Of a stretch of 15,427 nt of DNA, positions 1-8,453 are shown piece after piece. Within the stretch, counting starts at the first letter, position 1, and every line of letters begins with the position of its first letter. The translations under genes were made by a program, and so were the position numbers. The notes under the pieces were generated by a model. That model saw nothing but the letters and a program-made list of their open reading frames with translations, searched no databases and was not told the DNA's origin. Origin of the DNA: Balneolales bacterium (lineage in GTDB: Bacteria; Bacteroidota; Rhodothermia; Balneolales; Natronogracilivirgulaceae); the NCBI GenBank assembly GCA_007127695.1, contig SKYW01000193.1:1-15427 (forward strand), given 5' to 3'.

Positions 1-461
1 GAAGCGGACCTTTTAAGCTGGATCCGGGTAGTGAACTGATGGTCGAAGTGGTTTTCAGTCCGTCGGAAGTCAACCGTTATCAGGCGGTATTGAAGATTCG
101 GCACGATGCGGCCAACGAGACCGCTCCGGTGGAGATCCGGCTCAAAGGCCGTGAAGCGACATATACCTCAGTAACGCAGCAACACACAAACGTGCCTTCA
201 GAACTCATGCTGCACCAGAATTATCCCAACCCGTTCAATCCGGTGACCGTCATCGAGTATGCATTGCCGGAATTGGCGGACGTTACCCTTCAGGTTTATG
301 ATGTGATGGGAAGGCTTGTCGAAACACTGGTGGATGAGCTAAAGACTCACGGAAAACACCAGACTATATGGGATGCCTCGGATGCGGCAAGTGGAACCTA
401 TATATACCGATTGCAGGCCGGCGACGTAGTAATAAGCCGAAAGTTGATGCTAATCAAATAA
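1..461 (+). CDS. 3' end of secreted protein with anchor-type Ig-like domain and T9SS sorting domain (5' partial)
   Basis: The frame is open to the left edge (first full codon at 3), so the gene starts outside the window; the ATG at 39 is internal. The first 50 or so visible residues, with PGS-x-L, V-x-FSP, Y-x-A-x-L-x-I-x-HDA and P-x-EI-x-L-x-G, fit a choice-of-anchor D / ASH-type Ig-like domain. After a short linker comes a T9SS type A C-terminal domain: NYPNPFNPVT, then VYDVMGRLV, SGTYIYRL and a closing basic strand ending MLIK. Such domains direct export across the outer membrane by the type IX secretion system and are cleaved on arrival. The function of the missing N-terminal part cannot be told. 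It converges on the HPF gene with only 24 bp between the stops and no clear terminator. Confidence 0.9.
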   Translation, partial: SGPFKLDPGSELMVEVVFSPSEVNRYQAVLKIRHDAANETAPVEIRLKGREATYTSVTQQHTNVPSELMLHQNYPNPFNPVTVIEYALPELADVTLQVYDVMGRLVETLVDELKTHGKHQTIWDASDAASGTYIYRLQAGDVVISRKLMLIK

Positions 462-485
462 GAAAACGCCATTTCTTTGGAGGGG

Positions 486-800
486 TCAATGAGTGCGCAT
501 CCGGCCCATTATGGTATCCAGTGATGTTGCCAGCTTATCCAATGCGCCACCCACCACCTGGCCATGCGAATCGGCCTGGTTGGTAACGATAATGGGTTGG
601 CGGCCCTCAACACGCGCTTCAATCATGCATCGCATGGCGCCAAAGCCATTTTTGCTGCCGTCCTCATCAGACAGATGGACCTCGATTCGTGAGATATTTT
701 CACGGTATCTGCTCAATTCTTCTTCTATCTGCGCAAAATAAGGAGCGGTGAACGCCGCACTACCGTCTATGTTTTTATCCGTGTTAAATTGAATGTTCAT
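486..800 (-). CDS. HPF/RaiA-family ribosome-associated protein
   Basis: A 104-residue protein matching the short HPF/RaiA (ribosome hibernation) family in length and layout. It opens with the strand MNIQFNTD, has the central strand RIEVHLSDEDGSKNG, then MIEARVEGRQPIIV, and ends with the helix that in this family carries A-x-DKL-x-x-LD-x-x-x-GR. These proteins bind the small-subunit decoding region in stationary phase and block initiation. This variant is more acidic than E. coli HPF, which suits a halophile or a divergent subfamily. It begins 23 bp after the stop of the broken baeRF gene on the same strand, so the two were probably one operon. No strong Shine-Dalgarno precedes the ATG. The family call is firm; whether it makes dimers or only inactive 70S is unknown. 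Confidence 0.87.
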   Translation of the reverse strand: MNIQFNTDKNIDGSAAFTAPYFAQIEEELSRYRENISRIEVHLSDEDGSKNGFGAMRCMIEARVEGRQPIIVTNQADSHGQVVGGALDKLATSLDTIMGRMRTH

Positions 801-823
801 GGTTAAAGTTGTGTGATTGCAAT

Positions 824-1631
824 TCAGTAACGGAATATGGCTGCAAGACCTTTGTCAGCAGGCATTTGCTCTTTGGGTATGATGACTACCGTGCCGCCCA
901 TTTTGTAAACCAGCACGCCCAGGTCATCCAGCTGATCGTCCAACACAGGCTGCGTGTTGTCGGTCACTTTATATGTGCCTGTAGCTTTATTTCTCGACCT
1001 GCCAGCAATAACACGTTGCGCTTCAATGAAAAGTGTATCCACCCTGCCCATTATGCATGCTTGAGCTTTCACCGCTCACTCCGCCATAGGATGCTGCCGT
1101 GATATGTTCATCGGTCAGTTCCTCGCCCAATGCTTTTGTAATGGTCTTTGGAAAATCATCGGGAAGTGCGATTTCAGGAAGCGATTGCCGGTTGCCTTCA
1201 AAAAGATGGATGTCATCCATGGTTAGCGCCAGCACCTGGTAGCGATCTGCCGATTGCAGATAATGCCGAAGCGGCTTGGTGTGGAAGTTATCCGCCACGA
1301 TCACCAGCTCCTTAACGGGTGTCTGCAATCGAATCACTTCAAAAAGGCCGGGAGCACACAGAACGCCTATGCCAATACTGTTATGATTCCAGAATTCAGG
1401 ATCCTCGGCAAGCGTATGGAATGGTTTCTGTAATTTTTGGACATCGGCATCCGGGTATTTTTCCGTCAGTGATTCCTCAACTTGCTTGACAAGATTTTTG
1501 TATCGGATCACATCCTGCATTTTTTCCGGATGGCTGCGGTGGGTGGGCATGTACAGAGAAATGCAAGGCACTTCTGATACAGCCAGCAGTTCATGGATCA
1601 GGTCTTTTGTAAGCGGTGTAACGGTCATCAT
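824..1631 (-). pseudogene. baeRF (bacterial aeRF1-like) family protein, disrupted by internal deletion and frameshift
   Basis: Two frames together look like one baeRF3-type gene. Frame A (1631-1023, 202 aa) has the N-terminal part: PCISLYMPTHRSHPE, NHNSIGIGVLCAP, then FHTKPLRHYLQ and TAASYGG-x-SGESSSMH. It runs into a stop after the junction. Frame B (1072-824, 82 aa if read from GTG) has the typical C-terminus: GRVDTLFIEAQR, LDDLGVLVYKMGG and GLAAIFRY. Intact relatives, as I recall them, are about 370-390 residues with a central domain between these blocks; roughly 100 residues are missing here and the frame shifts. The family is related to archaeal/eukaryotic release factor 1 and Pelota, and its relative Balon is a hibernation factor, which fits the adjacent HPF gene. 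The start is one of the tandem ATGs at 1631/1628. A short active N-terminal fragment cannot be excluded. Confidence 0.75.
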
Positions 1632-1727
1632 GTTAGCATTTTTACTGTGAGAAGTTTTCGTGCGGGCAATTACACCTGCTCTTGTAAAGCATTACCAATT
1701 CAAGCTAAATAGACTAACCTGACGATG

Positions 1728-1755
1728 CGTTACACATTACCCGAAATGAGTTACA
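1728..1755. promoter_or_regulatory. Direct repeat GTTACA, 21-bp spacing, upstream of baeRF/HPF
   Basis: GTTACA occurs at 1729-1734 and 1750-1755, exactly 21 bp (two helical turns) apart, about 100-125 bp upstream of the baeRF start. Such spacing is common for dimeric or tandem regulators binding one DNA face. The longer string CGTTACACAT (1728-1737) recurs at 6901-6910 upstream of the lipoprotein gene. A binding role is inferred. The rest of 1632-1865 shows no gene and no promoter I would commit to. Confidence 0.3.
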
Positions 1756-1865
1756 TCAATAATAATTTCTGCAACGGGTAAAAGAAGGGCGGGGGATATG
1801 GCTCTTGCCGGGGAACTGGTGACGCGGGAGGTGGCGGGCTATGGCATCTGCCACTGCGCGGGGCT

Positions 1866-1905
1866 ATGGAATGTGGCAATGCGTGGGCCCCTTGCCACAT
1901 TCCAT
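1866..1905 (-). terminator. Perfect 14-bp hairpin after the beta-helix gene
   Basis: Arms 1866-1879 (ATGGAATGTGGCAA) and 1892-1905 (TTGCCACATTCCAT) are exactly complementary, with a 12-nt GC-rich loop. On the minus strand it begins 12 nt after the TAG of the beta-helix gene, the right place for a transcript end. No T-run follows on either strand, so it is not a classic intrinsic terminator. It may instead protect an mRNA 3' end or halt polymerase without a U-tract. Confidence 0.55.
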
Positions 1906-1917
1906 GACCGTCTGATA

Positions 1918-4900
1918 CTACTTCACCAATGTCATTTTCCGTGTGATGGCGTGGCTGCCTGCATCAATACGATACAGGTAGATGCCGCTCGACAGGGCAG
2001 AGGCATCGAAATCGACCTGGTAGCGGCCCGGCTCGCGGACCTGGTCCACAAGCACGGTGATTTCCCTGCCGATAAGATCGAACACTGTCAGGAGGATTTG
2101 TGCCGTTTCTGGCACGCTGTATGAAATCAACGTGGATGGATTGAACGGGTTCGGATAATTCTGGCCGAGCTCAAACGCCACGGGAAGCTCCTTGCCGTCC
2201 TGACCCGGACCGCCATCTTCATTGTCGTGTCCACCGTCACCGTCAGAGCCGCCGGCATTCGTCGGAATGGTACCCTGACCCAGCCACGGGTCGAACCGCA
2301 CCGATCCGATAATGGCATCCCCGCTGCCCTCGGCCATCACCTCCGTCTCCGGGTCCTCTTCGCCGCCCGACGGACCGGACGCGCTGCCCCACCAGTTGTT
2401 GCGGGCATCGGCGGTCGGACTCAGATTATCCGCATCCAGTCCGACTGAATTGGCGAGAAACTCGTTGTTTTCAAACACCACGGGTGCGTGGTCACCCTGC
2501 AGTATCACACCGATGGCATTTCCCGAAAAGGTGTTTTCCTCAATGATGACCTGCTCCGTTCCGGTTGCATTCAGCCCGGTCTGCATATCACTGAAGTTGG
2601 TGTTGCGGACGATCAACGTATCGGAAAAACCGACCTGCACTCCTGCCGCCACTTTTTCGAACTCGAATCCGTCAATCACGACATAGCCGCCGTTGAAGAT
2701 GATAATCTGTCCCGGATCGGCCGGGATGTCCGGAACGCTGTCCCGACGGGAATAGAACAGCGCCTTGCCGTTTACGGTGTTGCCGCTCATGAAATGGTCA
2801 AAATTGTCGCTGGTTTCTCCTGTTATCAAAATGCCGGTACCGAAATTATTATCATGGATATGCTGCCGCCGCCGAAGCTCATCCATGAAGATATCCGCCT
2901 GCTGGCCGGAAAACGTATTTCCCTCGATGGTGGAGCGGTCGGACAGCTGGTTTTCCATGTAGATGCCGAACATCCCGTTATTCGTTATGGTGTTTGCCGA
3001 GATGGTGGCATCATCGGTAAATCTGTCGATATAGATGCCGTATTCGCCGTTTTCCTCAATGGTGTTGTCGGTAAGGGTCACGTCGCTGGAAGTGTTGAAT
3101 GCCACTCCATGCTGTGCATTTTGTCGTATCGTATTGTTTTCGTACGTGATGTTGGTGGTGACGGTGCGTCTTGTGCCCACCTGGAGTCCGTTGCGAATAT
3201 TATCGGTGGCGATATTGCCGGCGATGGATCCTGTGCCCTCCAGATTACCGGTCGAAATGCCGTGCACTCCGTTTCGCAGCGCCGTGTTGCCGGTGACCTG
3301 CGGATTCCGTACCAGCCCGACGCTCAATCCGGTTCCCAGGTTGTCGTTTGCGGTATTGTTATGGGCCGTGGCGCGGTTGGACCGTGCAACAACAATTCCA
3401 AAACCGTTTTCGGTGGCGGTGTTGTTGCGAACCACACCATCGTGGGAATTCCAGTTGTAGATGCCATTCTCTGCGTTGCCTGTAGCGGTGTTGCCATCAA
3501 AAGTGGAATTCTCCGACCAGAAGAAAACCATGCCATGCTGCCCGTTGCCGGATGCGCTGCTGTTCGTGACGGCTGAGTTGTGAGATGATTCCAGGAACAG
3601 TCCGTCGGTTCCGTTGTTGCTAAAATCGCTGTCCGTGATGGATACCCTTTCGGATACGACCAGGCGGACCCCGTCAAGGACATTGTTTTCGGCCATGATA
3701 TTGGTCAGGGTCACATCGTCGCTGTAGGAGATCTGGAGCCCGATCGCCACATCAGAGAACGATAGAGCGTCCAGGGTAATGCCATCGGAGTTGTGAATGA
3801 TGACCTGTTGGGCATTTTCCGGGATATCATTGTTCGGCATGGCTTTTCCGTAAAACAGGGGGCCGCCGTTGACCGTGTTGTTCTCCATGGTGTGGTTGTA
3901 GTGGGTCTGTCCGGCCTCGAAATCGGAGCGGATGTTGTTCGGGTCGATCACAATCCCCATGGCCATCACGTTATCGTTGATGGTTGCGAAGGCCGACTCC
4001 ACCATGTAGATATCCACATCGTGGCCTGAAATCGTATTGCCCAGCAGCGAGGTGTGGTGTGAAAACTCCTCCAGGAATATGCCGTGCCGGATATTTGTGC
4101 TGCCGGCAATGGTATTGTCCCCGATAATATTGCCGACGGACTCCTCCAGGTGGATGCCATGATGTCTGCCTTCCGTAATCATGTTGTCACCGATTGTGCT
4201 GGAATCGGACTCCAGCAGATATATCCCTGCCCCGGTATTTGCTGTAATCTCATTGTTTTGAACGGTTGCGTGGCGCGACTGAAGCAGCCGTACGCCATCG
4301 GACGGACTTTCGCTTACGGTATTCTGTTCAATCCGAACCGAGTCCGATTCGGTGATTTCGATCCCAAAACCCTGACGGAAGGCCAGGCGCTGTTCGGCCA
4401 TCTCGTTTTCGGTGACAAGCAGTCCGGGGGAACGGAATGCGGAGACAGCTTTCCCGTTGTTGGTCATAAAGTTATCGCGGATTACCACGCCGGTGCTGTT
4501 CTCCACCCTGATGCCGTCGTTACGGAAGTCGCGGATCGTTAATCGGGAAATCGTGGTGTTTTCGGTTCCGGTAATAAGGATGCCGGTGGTGCCACCGACA
4601 AGGACAGGAACCGCGTCGCCATCGGCCGCTTGCAGGGTAAGCCCTGGTATGCTGATCACCAGCTCCTCCTCAAACGTACCGGAGGCAATACAGATGACAT
4701 CGCCGGATTCCGCATCGCCAATCGCCTCCTGAATGGATTCGTTGCCCTCAACTGTCCGGTCGCAGGTTTGGGTTGCCGTGGGTGAATTTTCAGATGCTGC
4801 TTTCGCTGTTGCCGGATGCGTAACCAAAAATGCTAGAGCTGCAAGGAGAAAAGAAAAAAACACAGCCGGGAGGATGGGTGTAAACCTGAACTGGCTGTCA

Positions 4901-4959
4901 GGTGGGGAGTAGTAGCGGTTGATAGATGGCATAGTCATGGGTTTGGCTGAAGACTGCAT
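1918..4959 (-). CDS. Secreted right-handed beta-helix repeat protein with T9SS sorting domain
   Basis: A 1013-residue protein. Residues about 28-55 form an export signal: a hydrophobic stretch (PAVFFSFLLAALAFLV), then small residues before ASENSP. The start could also be M8 or M10, which would shorten the n-region. Residues about 65-895 are NosD/Beta_helix (CASH-type) coils, seen as repeated N-x-I/T, GI-x-x and NN-x-x-x-N rungs; NNWWG-x-x-SGP near 854 is the usual closing motif. A Gly/Asp-rich linker (903-923) leads to the T9SS domain (931-1013: NYPNPFNPST, GIYLYRI, MTLVK). Residues about 305-450 and 660-815 are homologous, each with an NTVNG-x-x-LFY strand, indicating an internal duplication. 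Beta-helix proteins of this kind are often polysaccharide lyases or surface adhesins, but no catalytic residues can be assigned, so the ligand is unknown. It appears to be transcribed alone. Confidence 0.93.
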   Translation of the reverse strand: MQSSAKPMTMPSINRYYSPPDSQFRFTPILPAVFFSFLLAALAFLVTHPATAKAASENSPTATQTCDRTVEGNESIQEAIGDAESGDVICIASGTFEEELVISIPGLTLQAADGDAVPVLVGGTTGILITGTENTTISRLTIRDFRNDGIRVENSTGVVIRDNFMTNNGKAVSAFRSPGLLVTENEMAEQRLAFRQGFGIEITESDSVRIEQNTVSESPSDGVRLLQSRHATVQNNEITANTGAGIYLLESDSSTIGDNMITEGRHHGIHLEESVGNIIGDNTIAGSTNIRHGIFLEEFSHHTSLLGNTISGHDVDIYMVESAFATINDNVMAMGIVIDPNNIRSDFEAGQTHYNHTMENNTVNGGPLFYGKAMPNNDIPENAQQVIIHNSDGITLDALSFSDVAIGLQISYSDDVTLTNIMAENNVLDGVRLVVSERVSITDSDFSNNGTDGLFLESSHNSAVTNSSASGNGQHGMVFFWSENSTFDGNTATGNAENGIYNWNSHDGVVRNNTATENGFGIVVARSNRATAHNNTANDNLGTGLSVGLVRNPQVTGNTALRNGVHGISTGNLEGTGSIAGNIATDNIRNGLQVGTRRTVTTNITYENNTIRQNAQHGVAFNTSSDVTLTDNTIEENGEYGIYIDRFTDDATISANTITNNGMFGIYMENQLSDRSTIEGNTFSGQQADIFMDELRRRQHIHDNNFGTGILITGETSDNFDHFMSGNTVNGKALFYSRRDSVPDIPADPGQIIIFNGGYVVIDGFEFEKVAAGVQVGFSDTLIVRNTNFSDMQTGLNATGTEQVIIEENTFSGNAIGVILQGDHAPVVFENNEFLANSVGLDADNLSPTADARNNWWGSASGPSGGEEDPETEVMAEGSGDAIIGSVRFDPWLGQGTIPTNAGGSDGDGGHDNEDGGPGQDGKELPVAFELGQNYPNPFNPSTLISYSVPETAQILLTVFDLIGREITVLVDQVREPGRYQVDFDASALSSGIYLYRIDAGSHAITRKMTLVK

Positions 4960-5147
4960 AGACCTCGTAAAATGAAGATTTAATGTACTTATGTTAATTG
5001 CAACGTAAGAGTAATAATAAAGAATTTCAAACTGAAGTGCGGGGTTGTATTGATGCTATGAATGTATGATGCTTCTGATTTCTGCGTGTATGCATGCGAA
5101 ATGCGCTGTCGATGGGTTCCCGATCGTTGTATCGATCCAAATGGTTG

Positions 5148-5165
5148 CCATTTTTCTCAAAATGG
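5148..5165. other. Small hairpin in the leader of the GGT-family gene
   Basis: CCATTTT (5148-5154) and AAAATGG (5159-5165) form a 7-bp stem with a 4-nt loop. In plus-strand RNA it can be extended outward by several G-U pairs. If the GTG at 5257 is the real start, this lies in the 5' leader. The 4960-5256 stretch otherwise holds the divergent promoters of the beta-helix and GGT genes, which I cannot place with confidence. Confidence 0.3.
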
Positions 5166-5256
5166 TGGTATCATAACCTCGTTGCATACCGGACGGCGTC
5201 AGGGTGACCTTCCGGAACATGCGAAGCATCAGTACAATCAACGGATTCAGAAACAC

Positions 5257-6816
5257 GTGAGAAACAGCACGGGCGTAATTGCAGCAGGACACCCGCAGAC
5301 CCTCCGGGTCGCTGCCGATATCCTCAAAAGCGGCGGCAACGCATTTGACGCCGTGGTGGCCGCACACCTGGCCGCCTGTGTTACCGAACCGGTGCTCTCC
5401 TCACCGGGCGGCGGCGGCTTTCTGATGGCACGCACCCCGGACGCCCGGCAGACGCTCTACGACTTTTTCGTCCACACGCCCCGCAAACGCCGTTCCACCG
5501 ATGAACTGGAGTTTTATCCCATCTCAGCCGACTTTGGCGAGACCGTGCAGGAATTTCACATCGGGATGGGCTCCGCAGGCACTCCGGGCACTGTGCGCGG
5601 ACTGTTCGCCATCCAGCGCGATCTGTGCCGCATGTCCATGAAACAGCTTGCCGGGCCGGCGATCGAACTGGCCCGCAACGGCGTGCCCCTGAACCATTTC
5701 CAGGCCTACATCCTCGATATCGTCAGTCCTATTTTCAAGGCCGTACCCGATTCCCTCGCCATTTACGGCCACCCGAAACGCAAAGGCGAACTTCTGGTGG
5801 ATGGGGATCTGCTGCTTCAGCCGGACCTTGCCGATTTTCTCGAAGTAATGGCACTGGAGGGGGAGGATCTGTTCTACCGCGGTGAGATTGCCGCTGCCGT
5901 GGACCGCATGAGCCAATCAACCGGCGGACACCTGACCCTGGAGGATTTCCAAAGCTATGACGTGATCCGCCGCAAGCCGCTCAAAACGACCTATCGCGGG
6001 ATGGCCGAACTGGCTTTCAACCCGGCCCCCAGCTCCGGCGGGACCCTCATTGCATTCGCGCTGAAGCTGATGGAGGAGACGGACCCCTCTGAACACCCGT
6101 TTGGCTCTGCCGGACACCTGCTTCGCCTGGCCAAAGTCCAGCAGCTCACCGACCAGGCGCGCATCGACTACCTGATTAAAAACAACCTTCCCGTCCCGGG
6201 TGAGGACATGCTCGATGCGGAATACCTGGCCGGCTACCGGCGCTACATATCCGATTACGCCCGCTTTACACGCGGCACAACGCACATCAGCGTCATGGAC
6301 GCCGATGGCAACACGGCCAGCCTGACCACCAGCAACGGGGAGGGATGCAGCCACATCATCCCCGACACCGGCATCATGCTCAACAACATGCTCGGCGAGG
6401 AGGACCTGAATCCCGGCGGATTCCACCGCTGGCCCGAGGACACCCGCATCACCTCCATGATGACCCCGGGTACATTGACCATGAATGACAACACGGTAGT
6501 CGCTTTCGGTTCGGGTGGATCCAACCGGATCCGGACCGCCATCCTGCAGGTTATTTCCAACCTGATCGATCACGAAATGTCACTGGAGGATGCCACCCGG
6601 AGTCCGCGCATCCATTGCGAAAAAGAGCATCTTTCCGTGGAACACGGTTTTGATCAGCCGGCGCTCGCCCCGGTGCTCACGGCCTTCCCGGATCACAAGC
6701 TTTGGAGCGGTTCCAACCTTTTTTTCGGCGGCGTGCACTCGGTGATGTGTGGACCGGACGGATTTCAAGGAGCCGGGGACGAACGTCGCGGCGGGGTATC
6801 CGAGGTCGTGCGCTGA
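5257..6816 (+). CDS. Gamma-glutamyltransferase family protein (no signal peptide)
   Basis: An N-terminal-nucleophile hydrolase of the GGT family, which cleaves or transfers gamma-glutamyl groups from glutathione-like peptides. The frame is open from an ATG at 5062, but its first 65 codons are Cys-rich and unlike the family. The GTG at 5257 puts the usual opening (STGVIAAGHP, GGNAFDAVVAAHLA, SPGGGGF) at the N-terminus and gives a normal length of 519 residues. Counting from the ATG at 5062, Thr407 in RGTTHISVMD-x-DGN is the predicted nucleophile and self-cleavage site. The small-subunit motifs follow: GIMLNNMLGEEDLNPGG, GSGGSNRIRTAILQV and SNLFFGGVHSV. No signal peptide is visible, unlike E. 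coli periplasmic GGT, so it probably acts in the cytoplasm. Substrate preference (glutathione, polyglutamate or another gamma-glutamyl peptide) cannot be read from the sequence. The start is the least certain part. Confidence 0.9.
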   Translation: MRNSTGVIAAGHPQTLRVAADILKSGGNAFDAVVAAHLAACVTEPVLSSPGGGGFLMARTPDARQTLYDFFVHTPRKRRSTDELEFYPISADFGETVQEFHIGMGSAGTPGTVRGLFAIQRDLCRMSMKQLAGPAIELARNGVPLNHFQAYILDIVSPIFKAVPDSLAIYGHPKRKGELLVDGDLLLQPDLADFLEVMALEGEDLFYRGEIAAAVDRMSQSTGGHLTLEDFQSYDVIRRKPLKTTYRGMAELAFNPAPSSGGTLIAFALKLMEETDPSEHPFGSAGHLLRLAKVQQLTDQARIDYLIKNNLPVPGEDMLDAEYLAGYRRYISDYARFTRGTTHISVMDADGNTASLTTSNGEGCSHIIPDTGIMLNNMLGEEDLNPGGFHRWPEDTRITSMMTPGTLTMNDNTVVAFGSGGSNRIRTAILQVISNLIDHEMSLEDATRSPRIHCEKEHLSVEHGFDQPALAPVLTAFPDHKLWSGSNLFFGGVHSVMCGPDGFQGAGDERRGGVSEVVR

Positions 6817-6900
6817 ACATCGGGTTATCACGTTAACACTGCTCAAAATCCATCCGGCAAGGAGAACTGCCGTTCTTTTGTTATTTTACCGCATTATATT

Positions 6901-6943
6901 CGTTACACATGATTCCATGTTATACAGATTCCATCACGTAACG
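6901..6943. promoter_or_regulatory. Inverted repeat CGTTAC...GTAACG upstream of the lipoprotein gene
   Basis: CGTTAC (6901-6906) and GTAACG (6938-6943) are inverted repeats about 55-95 bp before the lipoprotein start. Between them GATTCCAT occurs twice (6911-6918 and 6927-6934). CGTTACACAT here is identical to 1728-1737 upstream of the baeRF/HPF genes. An operator is plausible but unproven. Confidence 0.28.
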
Positions 6944-6997
6944 CTTGCGGCTGATGGCATCTGAAAGACAATCACTTTTCAAACCGCATTCCGAACC

Positions 6998-8446
6998 GTG
7001 TTTTCTCTACTTCGCCTGCACATTTTCATGATACCCCTGCTATTGATTTTCCTGTTCACGGCCTGCGCGGATCCCGTGTCGCAACCGGTGGACGAATCTG
7101 CTCCCGGCTCGCTGAAGGAACAGTCGGATGAGAACAATAACGGTGAGGGTTCGGGTGAGGATGACTCCGATGACACAGATGGCGGGGACGGCGATGAGGG
7201 CACCCCGGCACAGCCGGCATTCCAGCAGCATGACGTGGTCATAAACGAGGTCATGGTCCGGCAGCAGGAAACCGTGTCCGACCCTGACTTCCAGTCATAC
7301 AGCGGATGGATCGAACTGCACAACCGTGAGAACAACTCGGTGGATATCTCCGGATGGGTCGTGGGATTCCGTCCCGCATCCTACAGCACGGCCGTGGAGT
7401 ATTCGGTGCAGGATCTGCAATACCATGTCTTGCCGGAAGGAACAACCATTTCCCCGCGCGGATATCTGCTGCTCTGGGCGAGTGATCAGCAGCATGCAGG
7501 CGAGGCCATCCATCTGCCGTTTGTGCTGCCGTTGGAAGGCGGCAGGATCGGCCTCTACGGACCTGAATCGGCCGGACTACCCACCGTCGACACCCTGTCG
7601 TATCGGTCGAGTGACGTGGCTTACGACATCTCAATGGGTCGCATGGACTTCGGGTGGGGTCACCGCGGCTTTCTGGTCCCGATGAACGAGCCCACTCCGG
7701 GTGAGGCAAACCGGCTGACGCCGTTGACATTGATCGAATCGCATCCGCTGGATGTAAGCGATCCGTCCGGCCTGTCCGCCGATCACACCGGCAGGTATTT
7801 CTGGACGATCAGCGACGATCCCGGGGGCAGCATATACAAAATCGACCTGCAAGGGAAGATCGTCGATGAGCTGCGCGTGCGCGGCGACGACATGGAAGGC
7901 ATCACGCAGCATCCGCGCAACCGGTCCTTGTTCGTGGTCGAGGAGCGGCTGAGGCAAATCGTGCAATTCGATACGCTCGGAAACGAAATTGCGCGATATC
8001 CGGTGGATGTGGAAGTGCGTCACCAGAACGACGGTCTGGAGGGCATCACCATCGATCCCGCCACTAATCACATTTTCGTCGTCAACGAGAAGAATCCGCG
8101 CGTGCTGCTGGAGCTGGACGTGCTGCGCGGATTCGACCGGCAGGAGATACGGCGTACCAGCATGGATTTCGGGGCGCCGGAAGATGCGCGTGGATTCGAT
8201 CTGTCCGGGCTCTTCTACGATGAAACCGATGAGGTGCTCTGGCTGGTCAGCGACGAGGCGCGGGCCGTTTTTGTGCTGGACCGCACCGGCCGTCCGCTCG
8301 CCGCGTTTGATGCCGGCCAGCCCGACCTGGAGGGGATTGCGCTGATCCGCTCCAAAAACCGCATTTATCTTGTCAGCGATGAGTTGCAGACACTTTTTGT
8401 CTATGAATATCCGCAGCCGCTGATTCGCCTGACGGCCCCGGAATAA
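6998..8446 (+). CDS. Lipoprotein: lamin-tail domain fused to SdiA-regulated-type beta-propeller
   Basis: A 482-residue predicted lipoprotein. The signal segment ends in LFTAC, so Cys23 would be lipidated. A long acidic Glu/Asp/Gly linker (about 35-70) follows, typical of surface-tethered proteins in this group. Residues about 78-238 form a lamin-tail domain (VVINEVMV, GWIELHNRENNSVDISGW, GRIGLYGPE, PTPGEANRL). Residues about 245-472 form an SdiA-regulated-type propeller with the recurring D-x-EGI motif at about 298, 346 and 443. The role is probably binding or a phosphoesterase-like activity at the cell surface; no catalytic set is certain. The start is GTG at 6998; the ATG at 7028 is the alternative but would leave the signal without a basic residue. 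The DPP-like peptidase frame begins only 57 bp after its stop, so co-transcription is likely. Confidence 0.88.
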   Translation: MFSLLRLHIFMIPLLLIFLFTACADPVSQPVDESAPGSLKEQSDENNNGEGSGEDDSDDTDGGDGDEGTPAQPAFQQHDVVINEVMVRQQETVSDPDFQSYSGWIELHNRENNSVDISGWVVGFRPASYSTAVEYSVQDLQYHVLPEGTTISPRGYLLLWASDQQHAGEAIHLPFVLPLEGGRIGLYGPESAGLPTVDTLSYRSSDVAYDISMGRMDFGWGHRGFLVPMNEPTPGEANRLTPLTLIESHPLDVSDPSGLSADHTGRYFWTISDDPGGSIYKIDLQGKIVDELRVRGDDMEGITQHPRNRSLFVVEERLRQIVQFDTLGNEIARYPVDVEVRHQNDGLEGITIDPATNHIFVVNEKNPRVLLELDVLRGFDRQEIRRTSMDFGAPEDARGFDLSGLFYDETDEVLWLVSDEARAVFVLDRTGRPLAAFDAGQPDLEGIALIRSKNRIYLVSDELQTLFVYEYPQPLIRLTAPE

Positions 8447-8453
8447 TCAAAAA

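Noticed and set aside
824..1631. Programmed frameshift in the baeRF gene
   Set aside because: A frameshift alone would not explain the missing central part of about 100 residues, and no slippery heptamer is evident at the overlap.
1798..2124. Plus-strand frame of 108 codons
   Set aside because: It is antisense to the T9SS domain of the beta-helix gene and runs through the hairpin.
2488..3576. Long plus-strand open frame (362 codons)
   Set aside because: It is a shadow of the repetitive beta-helix gene on the other strand; its composition follows the reversed repeats.
5062..5256. N-terminal extension of the GGT protein from the ATG at 5062
   Set aside because: The 65 residues are Cys-rich, have no signal peptide and do not fit the family; the GTG at 5257 gives a normal start. 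Not fully excluded.
5917..6573. Minus-strand open frame (218 codons)
   Set aside because: It is antisense to the catalytic part of the GGT gene and has no family features.
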